From assembly GCA_913020155.1 (NCBI GenBank), contig CAJWBA010000008.1:1-58254 (forward strand): a stretch of DNA of 58,254 bases, read 5' to 3'. The notes under the pieces are model-generated. The model made no database searches, was not told where the DNA came from, and worked only from the letters and a program-made list of their open reading frames with translations. The position numbers and the translations under genes were made by a program. Every line of letters starts with the position of its first letter. Positions within the stretch are counted from its first letter, which is position 1. Source of the DNA: an uncultured Flavobacteriales bacterium. Lineage in GTDB: Bacteria > Bacteroidota > Bacteroidia > Flavobacteriales > Flavobacteriaceae. Below, piece after piece: positions 26,024 through 36,033 of the stretch.

Positions 26024-27405
26024 GGATTAAAGGACAATAGCTCTTCTTTGAACCTATTCATCAATTTATCAGCTAGCTTCTGTGATCGAGCTTCGGTGTA
26101 AACTCTAATAATTGGTTCTGTGTTTGATTTTCTCAAATGAACCCATGAATCTTTAAAATCAATTTTTACTCCATCAATTATATTTGGTTTTTGAGCTTGA
26201 TATTTTTCTTCTATATGCACAAGTAAATTATCGGTATTCATTGCCGGTTCCAATTCAATTTTTCCTTTACTCATAAAGTACTCAGGATAGGTTTTTTTGA
26301 GATCAGAAACCGAAAGTTTACATTCACTGATTAAAGAAAGAAAAAAAGCAGTTCCAATTAATGAATCTCTTCCATAATGCAAATGTGGATCTATAATTCC
26401 TCCGTTTCCCTCTCCTCCAATAACGGCATTACAGGCTTTCATTTGTTGAACTACATTAACCTCTCCAACAGCACTGCTGTAATATTTTCCGCCGTGCTTT
26501 TCGGTTATGTCTCTTAAAGCTCTTGTTGAAGACATATTAGAAACGGTGTTTCCTTTTTTCTTTGAAAGCACATAGTCTGCACAGGCTACCAAAGTGTATT
26601 CCTCTCCAAACATTTCTCCATTTTCATCTATAAAAGCCAAACGATCTACATCTGGATCTACTACAATCCCAAAATCTGCATTGGTTTCAATTACCTTTGC
26701 CGAGAGAGCTCCTAAATGTTCTTTTAAGGGCTCTGGATTGTGAGGAAATTGCCCGTTAGGTTCACAAAAAAGTTCAACAACTTCTATATCAAAAGCTCTA
26801 AGAATTTCAGGAATTGCTATTCCTCCAATTGAATTAACGCCGTCTACAACAACCTTAAGCTGTGTAGTCTTGATTTTGTCTACCTCTACCAAAGGATGGT
26901 CTAAAACGGCTTTGATGTGCATATCCAAACTTGTGTTATGTTGTTTGACGCTCCCCAAATCATCAACCGCTGCAAAATCAAAATTTTCTTCATCAGCAAT
27001 CGCTAGGATTTGCCCTCCAGCTTCAGCATTTAAAAACTCACCATTTGCATCCAATAACTTCAGTGCATTCCATTGTTTGGGGTTGTGACTTGCGGTTAAA
27101 ATAATACCTCCCTGTGACTTTAACTTTGGAACCATCATTTCTACTGTAGGCGTCGTAGCCATGTCTAGATCAATAACATCAATCCCCAAACCAATTAGAG
27201 TATTTGAGACCAGAGCCTGAACCATTTTACCAGAAATACGGGCATCACGCCCGATTACAACTGTACATTTTGCAGATTGAGCTTGTGACTTGACATACTC
27301 GCCGTAAGCTGCTGAAAAGCGAACGATATCAAGTGGAGTTAAATTATCCGAGGGCTTTCCACCTATTGTTCCTCGAATTCCAGAAATAGATTTGATTAGA
27401 GACAT
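26020..27405 (-). CDS. glmM: Phosphoglucosamine mutase
   Basis: GlmM converts glucosamine-6-P to glucosamine-1-P for UDP-GlcNAc synthesis. The 461-residue alpha-D-phosphohexomutase has catalytic Ser106 in TASHNP, the metal loop DPDVDR, the sugar loop GGEGNGG and the C-terminal phosphate-binding RKSNTEPIIRVY. Phosphomannomutase/phosphoglucomutase activity is the alternative, but the length and sequence fit the Bacteroidota GlmM group. A minus-strand TATCTTTG (27423-27416) ends 10 nt before the ATG. Confidence 0.9.
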   Translation of the reverse strand: MSLIKSISGIRGTIGGKPSDNLTPLDIVRFSAAYGEYVKSQAQSAKCTVVIGRDARISGKMVQALVSNTLIGLGIDVIDLDMATTPTVEMMVPKLKSQGGIILTASHNPKQWNALKLLDANGEFLNAEAGGQILAIADEENFDFAAVDDLGSVKQHNTSLDMHIKAVLDHPLVEVDKIKTTQLKVVVDGVNSIGGIAIPEILRAFDIEVVELFCEPNGQFPHNPEPLKEHLGALSAKVIETNADFGIVVDPDVDRLAFIDENGEMFGEEYTLVACADYVLSKKKGNTVSNMSSTRALRDITEKHGGKYYSSAVGEVNVVQQMKACNAVIGGEGNGGIIDPHLHYGRDSLIGTAFFLSLISECKLSVSDLKKTYPEYFMSKGKIELEPAMNTDNLLVHIEEKYQAQKPNIIDGVKIDFKDSWVHLRKSNTEPIIRVYTEARSQKLADKLMNRFKEELLSFNP

Positions 27406-27415
27406 GTTTTTTTTT

Positions 27416-27423
27416 CAAAGATA
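27416..27423 (-). promoter_or_regulatory. Candidate -7 element of glmM
   Basis: TATCTTTG on the minus strand matches TAnnTTTG and ends 10 nt before the glmM ATG at 27405. A matching -33 TTG was not found. Confidence 0.45.
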
Positions 27424-27499
27424 ATCTAGTTCTAAAAAATTTCATCTTGTTTTTGAATTAAATAAGGTTGGTTTGAAAAAAGAAAACTAGTTTTAGTGA

Positions 27500-28084
27500 A
27501 TGAATTACTTAGCGCATATATATTTATCTGGTGCCAATTGGGAATTGAAGTTTGGGAATTTTATTGCCGATTCGGTTCCAGGAAAACAATTTAAAAACTA
27601 TCCAGGAAAAATTAGAAAAGGAATTTTATTGCATCGAGCAATAGATGATTTTACAGATAAACACCCCATTTTTAGAAAACATACCAAGCTTTTATTTAAA
27701 GATTACGGACATTACAGCAGAGTAATTGTTGACATGTATTACGATCATTTTTTAGCCGCACTTTGGTCTCAATACCATTGCCAAAACCTAGAAGATTTTA
27801 CAAAAGAATTTTACGCTCTAATCGATAAAAAATTCGATTTGCTTCCCCATAAAATGATAAAGACATTCCCATACATGAAAACCCAAAATTGGTTATTACA
27901 GTACAAAACAATAAGTGGTCTAGAACTCATTTTGGGACAAATGGAAAAGCGCACAAAGTTTGATTCAAAACTAAAAAAATCAATCTCAAATCTCCGAGAA
28001 GATTATGATGTTTTCAAAAATGGATTTCTTCTATTTTTTGAAGACATACAAATATTTGTATCTTCAAAATTTGAATCTTTTTAA
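27500..28084 (+). CDS. Acyl carrier protein phosphodiesterase (AcpH-like)
   Basis: The 194-residue protein fits the AcpH (DUF479) family, related to HD-domain phosphohydrolases, which removes the phosphopantetheine arm from ACP. Visible are the N-terminal MNYLAHIYLSG, the FIADSVPGKQ segment and the LHRAIDDFTDKHP metal-binding block, followed by YYDHFLA. Catalysis is inferred from the family only. It is divergent from glmM (94 nt between starts) and 11 nt upstream of the gamma-glutamyltransferase gene. Confidence 0.88.
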   Translation: MNYLAHIYLSGANWELKFGNFIADSVPGKQFKNYPGKIRKGILLHRAIDDFTDKHPIFRKHTKLLFKDYGHYSRVIVDMYYDHFLAALWSQYHCQNLEDFTKEFYALIDKKFDLLPHKMIKTFPYMKTQNWLLQYKTISGLELILGQMEKRTKFDSKLKKSISNLREDYDVFKNGFLLFFEDIQIFVSSKFESF

Positions 28085-28095
28085 CCTAATCGAAT

Positions 28096-29775
28096 ATGAA
28101 AAACACCCGAACCTTTTTGAAATTATGCTTCTTTACATTTAGTCTCATTTTTATTAGCTGTAGAACTCCAACAAAAATAAATGGTGGAGTTGTGTCTGCT
28201 ATGCCCTATGCCTCAGAAGTAGGTGTTAAAATTCTAGAAAAAGGTGGGAATGCCTTCGATGCGATGGTAGCTACTAATTTTGCTTTAGCTGTTGTTTATC
28301 CCGTTGCAGGGAACATTACTGGTGGAGGTTTCTTTGTTTACCGAAATGCAGATGGGAGTTCTGGAACACTGGATTACAGAGAGCAAGCTCCAGAAAAAGC
28401 CCATAAAGATCTGTATTTAGATGAGGCGGGAAACGTTATTCAAGATAAAAGTACAGTAGGTGGCTTGGCTGTTGGTGTTCCTGGAACCGTAGCTGGAACA
28501 CTAGAAATTCATCAAAAACTTGGAACTATGCCCATGCATGAGTTAATCCAACCCGCAATTTATTTGGCGGAAAACGGGTATGCAGTTACCGAAAAACAGG
28601 CACGCAGCTTTAATACATACAGAGAACAATTTATTGAAGTAAATGGTGCCGACACTTTTTACGCTCATGAATTTAAAGCTGGCGATATCCTAAAAAATCC
28701 GCCACTTGCAAAAGTTCTTAGAGAAATAGCAACCAATGGAATTGAAGGTTTTAATTCCGGCTGGGTTGCCGAAGCCATGGTTTCTGGAGTTCAAAAGTCT
28801 GGTGGTATTTTAACTCAGAAAGACTTGGTAAATTATAAACCAAAATGGAGAGATCCTCTAACTTTTTATTACAAAGATTTAAAGGTTATTTCAATGGGAC
28901 TACCTTCTAGCGGAGGAATTTGTTTAAATCAAATGATGAAAATGATTGAGCCTTACGACATTCAAGGAATGGGTCACAACTCACAAAAAAGTATTCAACT
29001 GATGATTGAGGCAGAAAGAAGATCATATGCTGATCGAAGTGAATTTTTGGGTGACCCTGATTTTGTCAAAGTTCCATTAAACATTTTATTGGATTCAGTT
29101 TACATAAGCAGCAAAATGAACAATTTTGATTGGAACAGGGCAACTCCATCATCAGAAATTAAACCTGGAGAATCTTATTTTTTCGAAAGTGATGAAACGA
29201 CTCACTTTTCTATTCTTGATGATCAAGGAAATGCTGTTTCTGTTACAACCACTCTCAATGGTGCTTTCGGTTCAAAAGTTTTTATTGATGAACTGGGGGT
29301 GTTTATGAATAATGAAATGGATGATTTTAGTAGTAAACCCGGAGTACCTAATATGTTTGGATTAATTGGTAACCTCGCTAATGCAATTGAACCTAAAAAA
29401 CGTATGTTGAGTTCAATGACTCCAACTATTATAGAAAAAAAGGGTGAATTGTTCCTAATTTTAGGCAGCCCTGGAGGCTCAACCATCATCACTTCTGTGT
29501 TCCAAACAATACTAAACGTCTATGAACATAAGTTATCAATTCAGCAGTCTGTCGATGCGTCGCGGTTTCATCATCAATGGTTACCAGACAGCATAACATT
29601 TGAACCCAATAAATTCGATCCAAAGCTTCTCCATAATTTAAATGATATTGGGTACAATTCTGAAGAAAAAAAGTCAAAAATTATTGGAAAGGTAGACGCC
29701 ATTTTGGTAGATGATGATGGGATAATAACATTAGGAGCAGATTATCGAGGAGATGACACTGCTAAAGCCTATTAA
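28096..29775 (+). CDS. ggt: Gamma-glutamyltransferase, predicted lipoprotein
   Basis: Gamma-glutamyltransferase breaks down glutathione and transfers gamma-glutamyl groups in the periplasm. It is made as a proenzyme that cuts itself before a Thr. The 559-residue protein has a lipoprotein signal (IFISC, Cys22), the large-subunit region with GNAFDAMVAT and DYREQAP, the autocleavage/nucleophile Thr368 in ETTHFSILD, and the glycine-rich LGSPGGSTIITS of the small subunit. Whether glutathione or another peptide is the physiological substrate is unknown. Confidence 0.94.
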   Translation: MKNTRTFLKLCFFTFSLIFISCRTPTKINGGVVSAMPYASEVGVKILEKGGNAFDAMVATNFALAVVYPVAGNITGGGFFVYRNADGSSGTLDYREQAPEKAHKDLYLDEAGNVIQDKSTVGGLAVGVPGTVAGTLEIHQKLGTMPMHELIQPAIYLAENGYAVTEKQARSFNTYREQFIEVNGADTFYAHEFKAGDILKNPPLAKVLREIATNGIEGFNSGWVAEAMVSGVQKSGGILTQKDLVNYKPKWRDPLTFYYKDLKVISMGLPSSGGICLNQMMKMIEPYDIQGMGHNSQKSIQLMIEAERRSYADRSEFLGDPDFVKVPLNILLDSVYISSKMNNFDWNRATPSSEIKPGESYFFESDETTHFSILDDQGNAVSVTTTLNGAFGSKVFIDELGVFMNNEMDDFSSKPGVPNMFGLIGNLANAIEPKKRMLSSMTPTIIEKKGELFLILGSPGGSTIITSVFQTILNVYEHKLSIQQSVDASRFHHQWLPDSITFEPNKFDPKLLHNLNDIGYNSEEKKSKIIGKVDAILVDDDGIITLGADYRGDDTAKAY

Positions 29776-29848
29776 ATTTCTTTTTATTTTCTAGTAAACA
29801 GAAAATTTAGTCCAGACTAAAGTTGTATTTTTATGCCTTATTTTTATT

Positions 29849-32677
29849 ATGAAGAAAAATTCAAATGTGATTGACGTTCAAGGGGCACGTGTTCACAATC
29901 TTAAAAATATTGATGTTCGTATTCCTAGAGATCAACTTGTTGTTATTACGGGACTTTCTGGGAGTGGAAAATCATCTCTTGCATTTGATACTATTTACGC
30001 CGAGGGACAGCGTCGTTACATGGAAACTTTTTCTGCATATGTTCGCCAATTTTTAGGGAATTTAGAACGTCCTGAAGTAGATAAAATAGATGGACTCTCC
30101 CCTGTGATTGCTATTGAACAAAAAACAACATCAAAAAGTCCTCGTTCTACTGTGGGAACGATTACTGAGGTTTATGATTTCTTGAGGCTTATGTTTGCCC
30201 GTATTGGAACCGCTTACAGTAATCAAACTCATGAAAAGATGGTCAGCTACACTGATGACCAAATCATGGAGCTCATTCAACAAGATTATGCAGAGCAAAG
30301 TGTTATCATTTTAGCTCCAATTATTAAATCAAGAAAAGGACATTATCGAGACCTCTTTGAAAACCTTGCTCGGCAAGGTTTTCTCAAGGTAAGGGTAGAC
30401 GGAGTAATCGTTGAACTTACTAGCGGGATGAAATTAGATCGATACAAAACACATGATATTGAGTTGGTTATTGATCGTGTCAGAATCAGTGAAAGCGTTT
30501 CGGGTATTAAGAGACTTCAAGAGTCGCTAATTACTGCAATGTATCAAGGAGGTGATACCCTACTAATTTATGATGAAGCCACCCGTAAAGCTCGGTATTT
30601 CAGTAGAAATCTGATGTGTCCGAGTTCGGGAATTGCTTATCCAAAACCAGAGCCCAATACCTTCTCATTTAATTCTCCAAAAGGAATGTGTCCAGATTGT
30701 AAAGGATTAGGGACTCAGCAAGTCGTCAATCGAAATAAAATCATTCCCGATGATTCTGTTTCTATTAAATCTGGTGGTATCATACCCCTAGGGGCTCAAA
30801 AAAAGTCTTGGAGCTTCAAACAAATAGAAGTCATTGCTCAACGATATAATTTTAATTTATCTGATCCCATAAATAAAATTCCTAAAGCTGCATTAGAAAT
30901 AATTCTAAATGGTGGTGCTGAGACTTTTTCTGTTGAATCAAAAACTCTTGGAATTACCCGAAATTACAAAATCGATTATGAAGGAATTGAAAACTTCATA
31001 AAAAATCAATACAAAGAAGCAACTTCATCTAACATAAAGCGCTGGGTAAAAGACTTTATGGATCAAAAAAAATGCATGTCTTGTAAAGGATCCCGTCTGA
31101 GAAAAGAGGCCCGATTTTTTAAAATCAATGAGCTCAATATTGCAGAGTTAGCAGCATTGGATTTGGATGAATTGTATTCTTGGTTCGAAGAGCTACCCAA
31201 GTTTTTATCCGAAAATGAAAAGATTATTGGCGAAGAAATTATAAAAGAAATAAAAGCTAGACTTCAATTCTTATTGAATGTAGGTTTAAATTATTTGTCT
31301 CTTAACCGTTCTTCCAAGTCATTATCGGGTGGTGAGGCACAAAGAATACGTTTAGCCACTCAGATTGGATCACAGCTTGTAGGAGTGTTGTACATTTTGG
31401 ATGAGCCCAGTGTCGGATTGCATCAGCGTGATAATGAGCGTTTGATTGAGTCTCTCTTCTCGCTCAGAGATATTGGAAATTCTGTTTTGGTAGTTGAACA
31501 CGACAAAGATATGATTATAAAAGCCGACTATGTAATTGATATTGGTCCTTTTGCAGGAAAAAATGGTGGTGAAATCATTTCAGAAGGCAAGCCCAAAGAT
31601 ATTTTAAATCAAAACTCTCTCACTTCTCAATATTTAACAGGAACTAAAAAAATTGAAATTCCAAAAAAAAGAAGATCTGGTAATGGTAAAGCTCTTGTAC
31701 TTTCAAATTGTACAGGGAATAATTTGAAAAACGTTACCCTAACCCTACCCTTAGGAATGATGGTTGGTATTACAGGTGTTTCAGGAAGTGGAAAATCTTC
31801 TCTAATCAATGGGACTTTGTATCCAATCCTAAACGCATATTTCTTTAATGGAGTTAAAAAACCACTAGCTCATAAAAGTATTTCTGGACTGGAATATTTA
31901 GACAAAGTCGTTGATGTAAATCAGAGTCCAATTGGCCGTACCCCTCGAAGTAATCCAGCAACTTATACAGGTATGTTTAGTGAAATACGCTCATTATTCA
32001 CGCTAACTCCAGAGGCTCAAATCAGAGGATACAAGCCCGGTCGTTTTAGTTTTAATGTCAGAGGAGGGAGATGTGAAACCTGTGTCGGTGGGGGTATAAA
32101 AGTCATTGAAATGAACTTTCTACCCGATGTGTTGGTCGAATGTGAATCCTGTCAAGGAAAAAGATTCAACAGAGAAACCCTTGAAATACGATTTAAAGGA
32201 AAATCAATATCGGATGTGTTGAATATGACCATTGATAAGGCTTGTGCTTTTTTTAAATCCATACCTAAGATTTATAAAAAATTAAAAACATTGCAAGATG
32301 TTGGTCTAGGTTACGTTGCTCTGGGGCAATCATCAACAACATTATCAGGAGGAGAGGCTCAAAGAATCAAACTAGCGACTGAACTATCAAAGCGAGATAC
32401 TGGAAACACCCTCTTTATTTTAGATGAACCTACCACAGGTTTGCATTTTGAAGATATTAGAGTACTTTTAAAAGTATTAAACCACTTGGTCAACAAAGGC
32501 AATACCGTTGTGATTATAGAACATAATCTGGATGTAATAAAGCAAGTGGACCACATTATTGACATTGGTTATGAAGGTGGTAAAAACGGAGGTCAAATTA
32601 TAGCCGAAGGAAGTCCAGAAAAAGTTGTCAAAGCAGTCAATAGCTATACAGCGCATTATTTAGCAAAAGAAATGTAA
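29849..32677 (+). CDS. uvrA: Excinuclease ABC subunit A
   Basis: UvrA scans DNA for bulky damage and loads UvrB in nucleotide excision repair. The 942-residue protein has two ABC ATPase halves: Walker A Lys41 (GLSGSGKS) and Lys649 (GVSGSGKS), with signature motifs LSGGEAQRIRLA and LSGGEAQRIKLA, and the UvrB-binding region between them. The C-terminal zinc finger is CETC...CESC. In the first zinc module only CPSS is present where E. coli has CPIC, with CPDC retained downstream; I believe this is common in Bacteroidota. No uvrB or uvrC is in the window. Confidence 0.96.
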   Translation: MKKNSNVIDVQGARVHNLKNIDVRIPRDQLVVITGLSGSGKSSLAFDTIYAEGQRRYMETFSAYVRQFLGNLERPEVDKIDGLSPVIAIEQKTTSKSPRSTVGTITEVYDFLRLMFARIGTAYSNQTHEKMVSYTDDQIMELIQQDYAEQSVIILAPIIKSRKGHYRDLFENLARQGFLKVRVDGVIVELTSGMKLDRYKTHDIELVIDRVRISESVSGIKRLQESLITAMYQGGDTLLIYDEATRKARYFSRNLMCPSSGIAYPKPEPNTFSFNSPKGMCPDCKGLGTQQVVNRNKIIPDDSVSIKSGGIIPLGAQKKSWSFKQIEVIAQRYNFNLSDPINKIPKAALEIILNGGAETFSVESKTLGITRNYKIDYEGIENFIKNQYKEATSSNIKRWVKDFMDQKKCMSCKGSRLRKEARFFKINELNIAELAALDLDELYSWFEELPKFLSENEKIIGEEIIKEIKARLQFLLNVGLNYLSLNRSSKSLSGGEAQRIRLATQIGSQLVGVLYILDEPSVGLHQRDNERLIESLFSLRDIGNSVLVVEHDKDMIIKADYVIDIGPFAGKNGGEIISEGKPKDILNQNSLTSQYLTGTKKIEIPKKRRSGNGKALVLSNCTGNNLKNVTLTLPLGMMVGITGVSGSGKSSLINGTLYPILNAYFFNGVKKPLAHKSISGLEYLDKVVDVNQSPIGRTPRSNPATYTGMFSEIRSLFTLTPEAQIRGYKPGRFSFNVRGGRCETCVGGGIKVIEMNFLPDVLVECESCQGKRFNRETLEIRFKGKSISDVLNMTIDKACAFFKSIPKIYKKLKTLQDVGLGYVALGQSSTTLSGGEAQRIKLATELSKRDTGNTLFILDEPTTGLHFEDIRVLLKVLNHLVNKGNTVVIIEHNLDVIKQVDHIIDIGYEGGKNGGQIIAEGSPEKVVKAVNSYTAHYLAKEM

Positions 32678-32686
32678 GTTGATGTA

Positions 32687-33124
32687 ATGAAAAAAATAAA
32701 GAACAAAAGCTGGAATACTAACAAAAAAAACGACTCTTGGTATCTCTATAAAATAATAGGAGAATTTGTTCATGATTATGAAAAAATGGATAGTATTTGT
32801 CCCTATATTTCAATTTTTGGATCGGCTAGAACCCAACCCCAACATCCTTTTTATCAACTAGCAACTGCTTTAGCTAATGCAATAGCAACAGCCGAATATA
32901 GAATTATTACTGGTGGAAGTCCAGGAGTCATGGAGGCAGTCAACAAAGGGGCTCAGGATGTGAACGGTATTTCAATAGGCCTAAATATTGCACTCCCTTT
33001 CGAGCAAAGTTCAAACCCATACAAAGAAGATCTCGATTTATTTTCTGTCATTAAATACACAAGAAGAAGTACTAAATTTTTTAGAAAAATTTCATTCAAA
33101 AGAATTTTTAACCTAAATTTTTAA
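32687..33124 (+). pseudogene. Truncated LOG-family (TIGR00730) protein
   Basis: The 145 codons encode the N-terminal half of a LOG-type nucleoside-monophosphate phosphoribohydrolase. The Rossmann start ISIFGSART and the GGSPGVMEAVNKGA motif are present. Family members are usually over 200 residues and contain the catalytic PGGxGTxxE motif; this frame stops before it at a point (TRRSTKFF, normally continuing VRKVMF) where the conserved core has only begun. The last 20 residues are low-complexity, and the next gene starts 5 nt later, so the missing half is deleted rather than shifted into another frame. It is likely inactive. I call it a pseudogene, although a short functional form cannot be excluded. 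Confidence 0.72.
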
Positions 33125-33129
33125 AGCTG

Positions 33130-35943
33130 TTGAACTTTTATTTCAAGATTGCTTTACTATTCACCCTTTTCCTCCATACTCTGCTTTTGAGCCAAGGATT
33201 GGTTGTTAAAAATAATTTTTCAATAAATCTAAAAACGGAAGAAAAAACTTTAGAGGTTTCTCAAAAAATCCAATTAAAAAATAATACTTCCAAAGCTTTA
33301 ACCGATTTTTTTTTCAACGACTGGTCACATTCATACAGTTCCTCAAAATCACCATTGGCAAAAAGATTTGCAGAAGAGTACGATCGAAGGTTTTATTTGG
33401 GAATTAAGTCTAAAAGGGGGAAAACGTTTGGATTAAAAATTTCAATTAACGGAAAAGAGACAAAATGGGAAAGACTTGAAGACCAAATTGATATTATCAA
33501 AATTGGTTTTATTAAAAAACTTAAAATTGGTGAAACCGTCGAAATCATACTTCAATACAATTTGGAACTCCCTGATGCTCGTTACACTGGATATGGTAGA
33601 ATTTCAGAAAATGAATATTTTTTGAAAAACTGTTTTATTCAACTGGCTCCCTACATTGATGGAAAATGGATTAAGAACAGTAACTTAGACCTAGAGGAAA
33701 CCAGTACATTACTTTCAGATTTTTCAATGGAATGGAACATTCCTCTAAACTTATTTTTGAATTCTAACTTGATTTTATGGAAAGAAGTAAAAAAGGGAAA
33801 TAGAAAAACATTATTCTTATCGGCGTCAGACACCAAGGCAATTCAGTTTCATATCAGTAAACATAAACATAAGTCATATACGATAAACGAACTTATCATT
33901 GAAACCGATTTAAAAGAGGTTTATGATAGTTTGTTGGATCCTACCCCTAGCCTAATTCAGATTGAATCTTTTGTCAGTGAATATCTAGGGAAATATCCTC
34001 GAAAAAAAATGCAAATTTCTAAGCATAATTACAAAAAGAGACCTTATTATAGTCTTTCTTTAGCTCCCTCATTTTTTTCTCCTTTTTCCGATGAATTCAA
34101 ATTCGAAATAAAAGCTTTAAGTGTTTACTTGAATCATCATTTAAATGAACAGTTCTTGGTCAATCCTAGAGAGAGTCACTGGCTAACTGGTGGACTTCAT
34201 GCTATGATGTTAATGGAGTATGTAGATCGCTACTATCCCAATCAAAAATTACTTGGTAAAATCCCAGAACAAAGACTTCTCAGGCCTTTTGTAAAAAACT
34301 ACAGTTTAAGTAAAGCACCATTTAATCATGGTTATTTATATTTCACAGAATACATCATTAGAAATAACATTCAACAAAGTACGCTTACTTCTAAAGATAA
34401 ATTAATAAAATTTAATGAGCGAGTTACCACTCCAAGTCAGATTGGTCACGCAATTCGTTATGCTTATCGGTTCGATGGTAAAGAAAAAATTAATCGCGCG
34501 ATTAAAAATCAAATTGGAGTTATTCAGTCCAAAGATCAATTGATTCAATCTTTAGAAAAAGAGCTCAATATCTCATGGTTTTTTGAAGATTATTTGAAAA
34601 GTAGAAATTCTATTGATTTAAAAATTGAAAAATTGAAAATAAACACGGATTCACTAACTCTTATAGTCAAACAAAAACAAAAAGGCTTAATTCCATTTAC
34701 AATAGCACAAATAAGACAAGATTCAATTATTCAATTTCATAATATCAAAGACCCCAAGAAATCACAGGAAATTAAGTTAGAGAATCTACAGTCAGATTAT
34801 GTAGCGATCAACCCCAGGGTTAAAATACCTGAATTGAATCAGCTAAATAACTACAAGCGAGTAAGCAAACCATCTTTTAAGCCCTTAAAGTTTACATTAA
34901 TAAAAGATTTTGAAGATGTAAAGCGTAACCAAATTTTCTTTAATCCTAAGACTGATTTCAATGCATATGATGGAATAATTTTGGGTACTGGACTCTCCAA
35001 CAAATCACTTGAGCGAAAACCATTTGTTTATGAAATTACGCCCAATTACAGCTTAAAAATTCGAGAAATCGTTGGCTCAATTAAATTGGGTTATCGATTT
35101 TTTAATGAAGACTCACCTTTTTACCTGACTCAAATCAGATTTTTTGGAAGTAGTTTTCATTACGATGAAAATCTAAGATATCAAACGCTTATTCCTTCCA
35201 TAACTTTAGCAAAACGTCCCAGTGATTTCAGGTCAAACCAAAAGGAATTTTTTTCATTAAGTCTCGTTCAAGTGAATCGAGAGTTTGGAACCAATGCTGC
35301 TTTAACCCCAAATTACAGCATTGGAAGTCTCCGATATTTGTATTCCAACAAAGAAGCCATACGAGTGTTCAGTTCAGGCAGTAGTTTTGAGTTTTCTGAC
35401 TTGTTGGGTAAATTCAGTGTGAATTTAGATTTTCGACATCTTTTTCATGACGGTAGAACATTTTCGTTTCGTTTTTTTGGAGGAAAGTTTTTATGGAATA
35501 ATACCCAAGATACCACTTATTTTGATTATAGTTTGAATCGTTCGTCAGACTATCTTTTCAATTACAATTATTTAGGGCGATCTGATGCTGTAGGGCTTTA
35601 TAGCCAACAATTTGTTATGTCAGAAGGTGGATTTAAATCTAAATTTACGAAACCCAATGCAAATGATTTTATTCTAGCTACAAACTTAGGTTTTAGTGTT
35701 TGGAAATGGATTGAAGCCTATACAGATATTGGAATTACAAAAAATAAAAATATTAAGGCTAAATATTTCTATGACATTGGTTTAAGATTGAATTTAGTTC
35801 CTGATTACTTAGAGTTTTACTTCCCCATTCAAAATTCAGAAAATTTTGTGCTCAACGATCAAAATTATTTATCTAATTTAAGATTTGTGTTGACCGCTGA
35901 TATCAATAACCTTAAACAACTCTTTACGAGAAAATGGTTCTAG
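33130..35943 (+). CDS. Large exported protein: M1-peptidase-like ectodomain plus predicted C-terminal beta-barrel
   Basis: The 937-residue protein starts with a signal peptide (cleavage near residue 22, LLLSQG). Residues about 25-500 resemble the flavobacterial M1-like 'metalloprotease' group: an N-terminal beta-sandwich with LKNNTSKAL, TGYGRISENEYFLKN, and an alpha-helical part with LTGGLHAMMLMEYVDRYYP. No HExxH zinc motif is present, so peptidase activity is doubtful. Residues about 600-937 are rich in alternating aromatic/polar strands and end in F, consistent with an outer-membrane barrel. The start is a TTG at 33130. The upstream LOG gene is truncated, so the pair may once have been an operon. 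Confidence 0.7.
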   Translation: MNFYFKIALLFTLFLHTLLLSQGLVVKNNFSINLKTEEKTLEVSQKIQLKNNTSKALTDFFFNDWSHSYSSSKSPLAKRFAEEYDRRFYLGIKSKRGKTFGLKISINGKETKWERLEDQIDIIKIGFIKKLKIGETVEIILQYNLELPDARYTGYGRISENEYFLKNCFIQLAPYIDGKWIKNSNLDLEETSTLLSDFSMEWNIPLNLFLNSNLILWKEVKKGNRKTLFLSASDTKAIQFHISKHKHKSYTINELIIETDLKEVYDSLLDPTPSLIQIESFVSEYLGKYPRKKMQISKHNYKKRPYYSLSLAPSFFSPFSDEFKFEIKALSVYLNHHLNEQFLVNPRESHWLTGGLHAMMLMEYVDRYYPNQKLLGKIPEQRLLRPFVKNYSLSKAPFNHGYLYFTEYIIRNNIQQSTLTSKDKLIKFNERVTTPSQIGHAIRYAYRFDGKEKINRAIKNQIGVIQSKDQLIQSLEKELNISWFFEDYLKSRNSIDLKIEKLKINTDSLTLIVKQKQKGLIPFTIAQIRQDSIIQFHNIKDPKKSQEIKLENLQSDYVAINPRVKIPELNQLNNYKRVSKPSFKPLKFTLIKDFEDVKRNQIFFNPKTDFNAYDGIILGTGLSNKSLERKPFVYEITPNYSLKIREIVGSIKLGYRFFNEDSPFYLTQIRFFGSSFHYDENLRYQTLIPSITLAKRPSDFRSNQKEFFSLSLVQVNREFGTNAALTPNYSIGSLRYLYSNKEAIRVFSSGSSFEFSDLLGKFSVNLDFRHLFHDGRTFSFRFFGGKFLWNNTQDTTYFDYSLNRSSDYLFNYNYLGRSDAVGLYSQQFVMSEGGFKSKFTKPNANDFILATNLGFSVWKWIEAYTDIGITKNKNIKAKYFYDIGLRLNLVPDYLEFYFPIQNSENFVLNDQNYLSNLRFVLTADINNLKQLFTRKWF

Positions 35944-35981
35944 AATATTGTTTTTAATGAATTGAAGCTGGAAAAAAAGTA

Positions 35982-36014
35982 TTGAGCTAGTCTGCTTAAA
36001 TTTTTGTAAATTTG
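35982..36014 (+). promoter_or_regulatory. Promoter of the fused E1 dehydrogenase
   Basis: TTG (35982-35984), a 22-nt spacer and TAAATTTG (36007-36014) resemble the Bacteroidota promoter; the spacer is longer than the usual 19 nt. The ATG follows 19 nt after the -7 element. Confidence 0.5.
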
Positions 36015-36033
36015 CAAAGCAAAAATTTATAAA

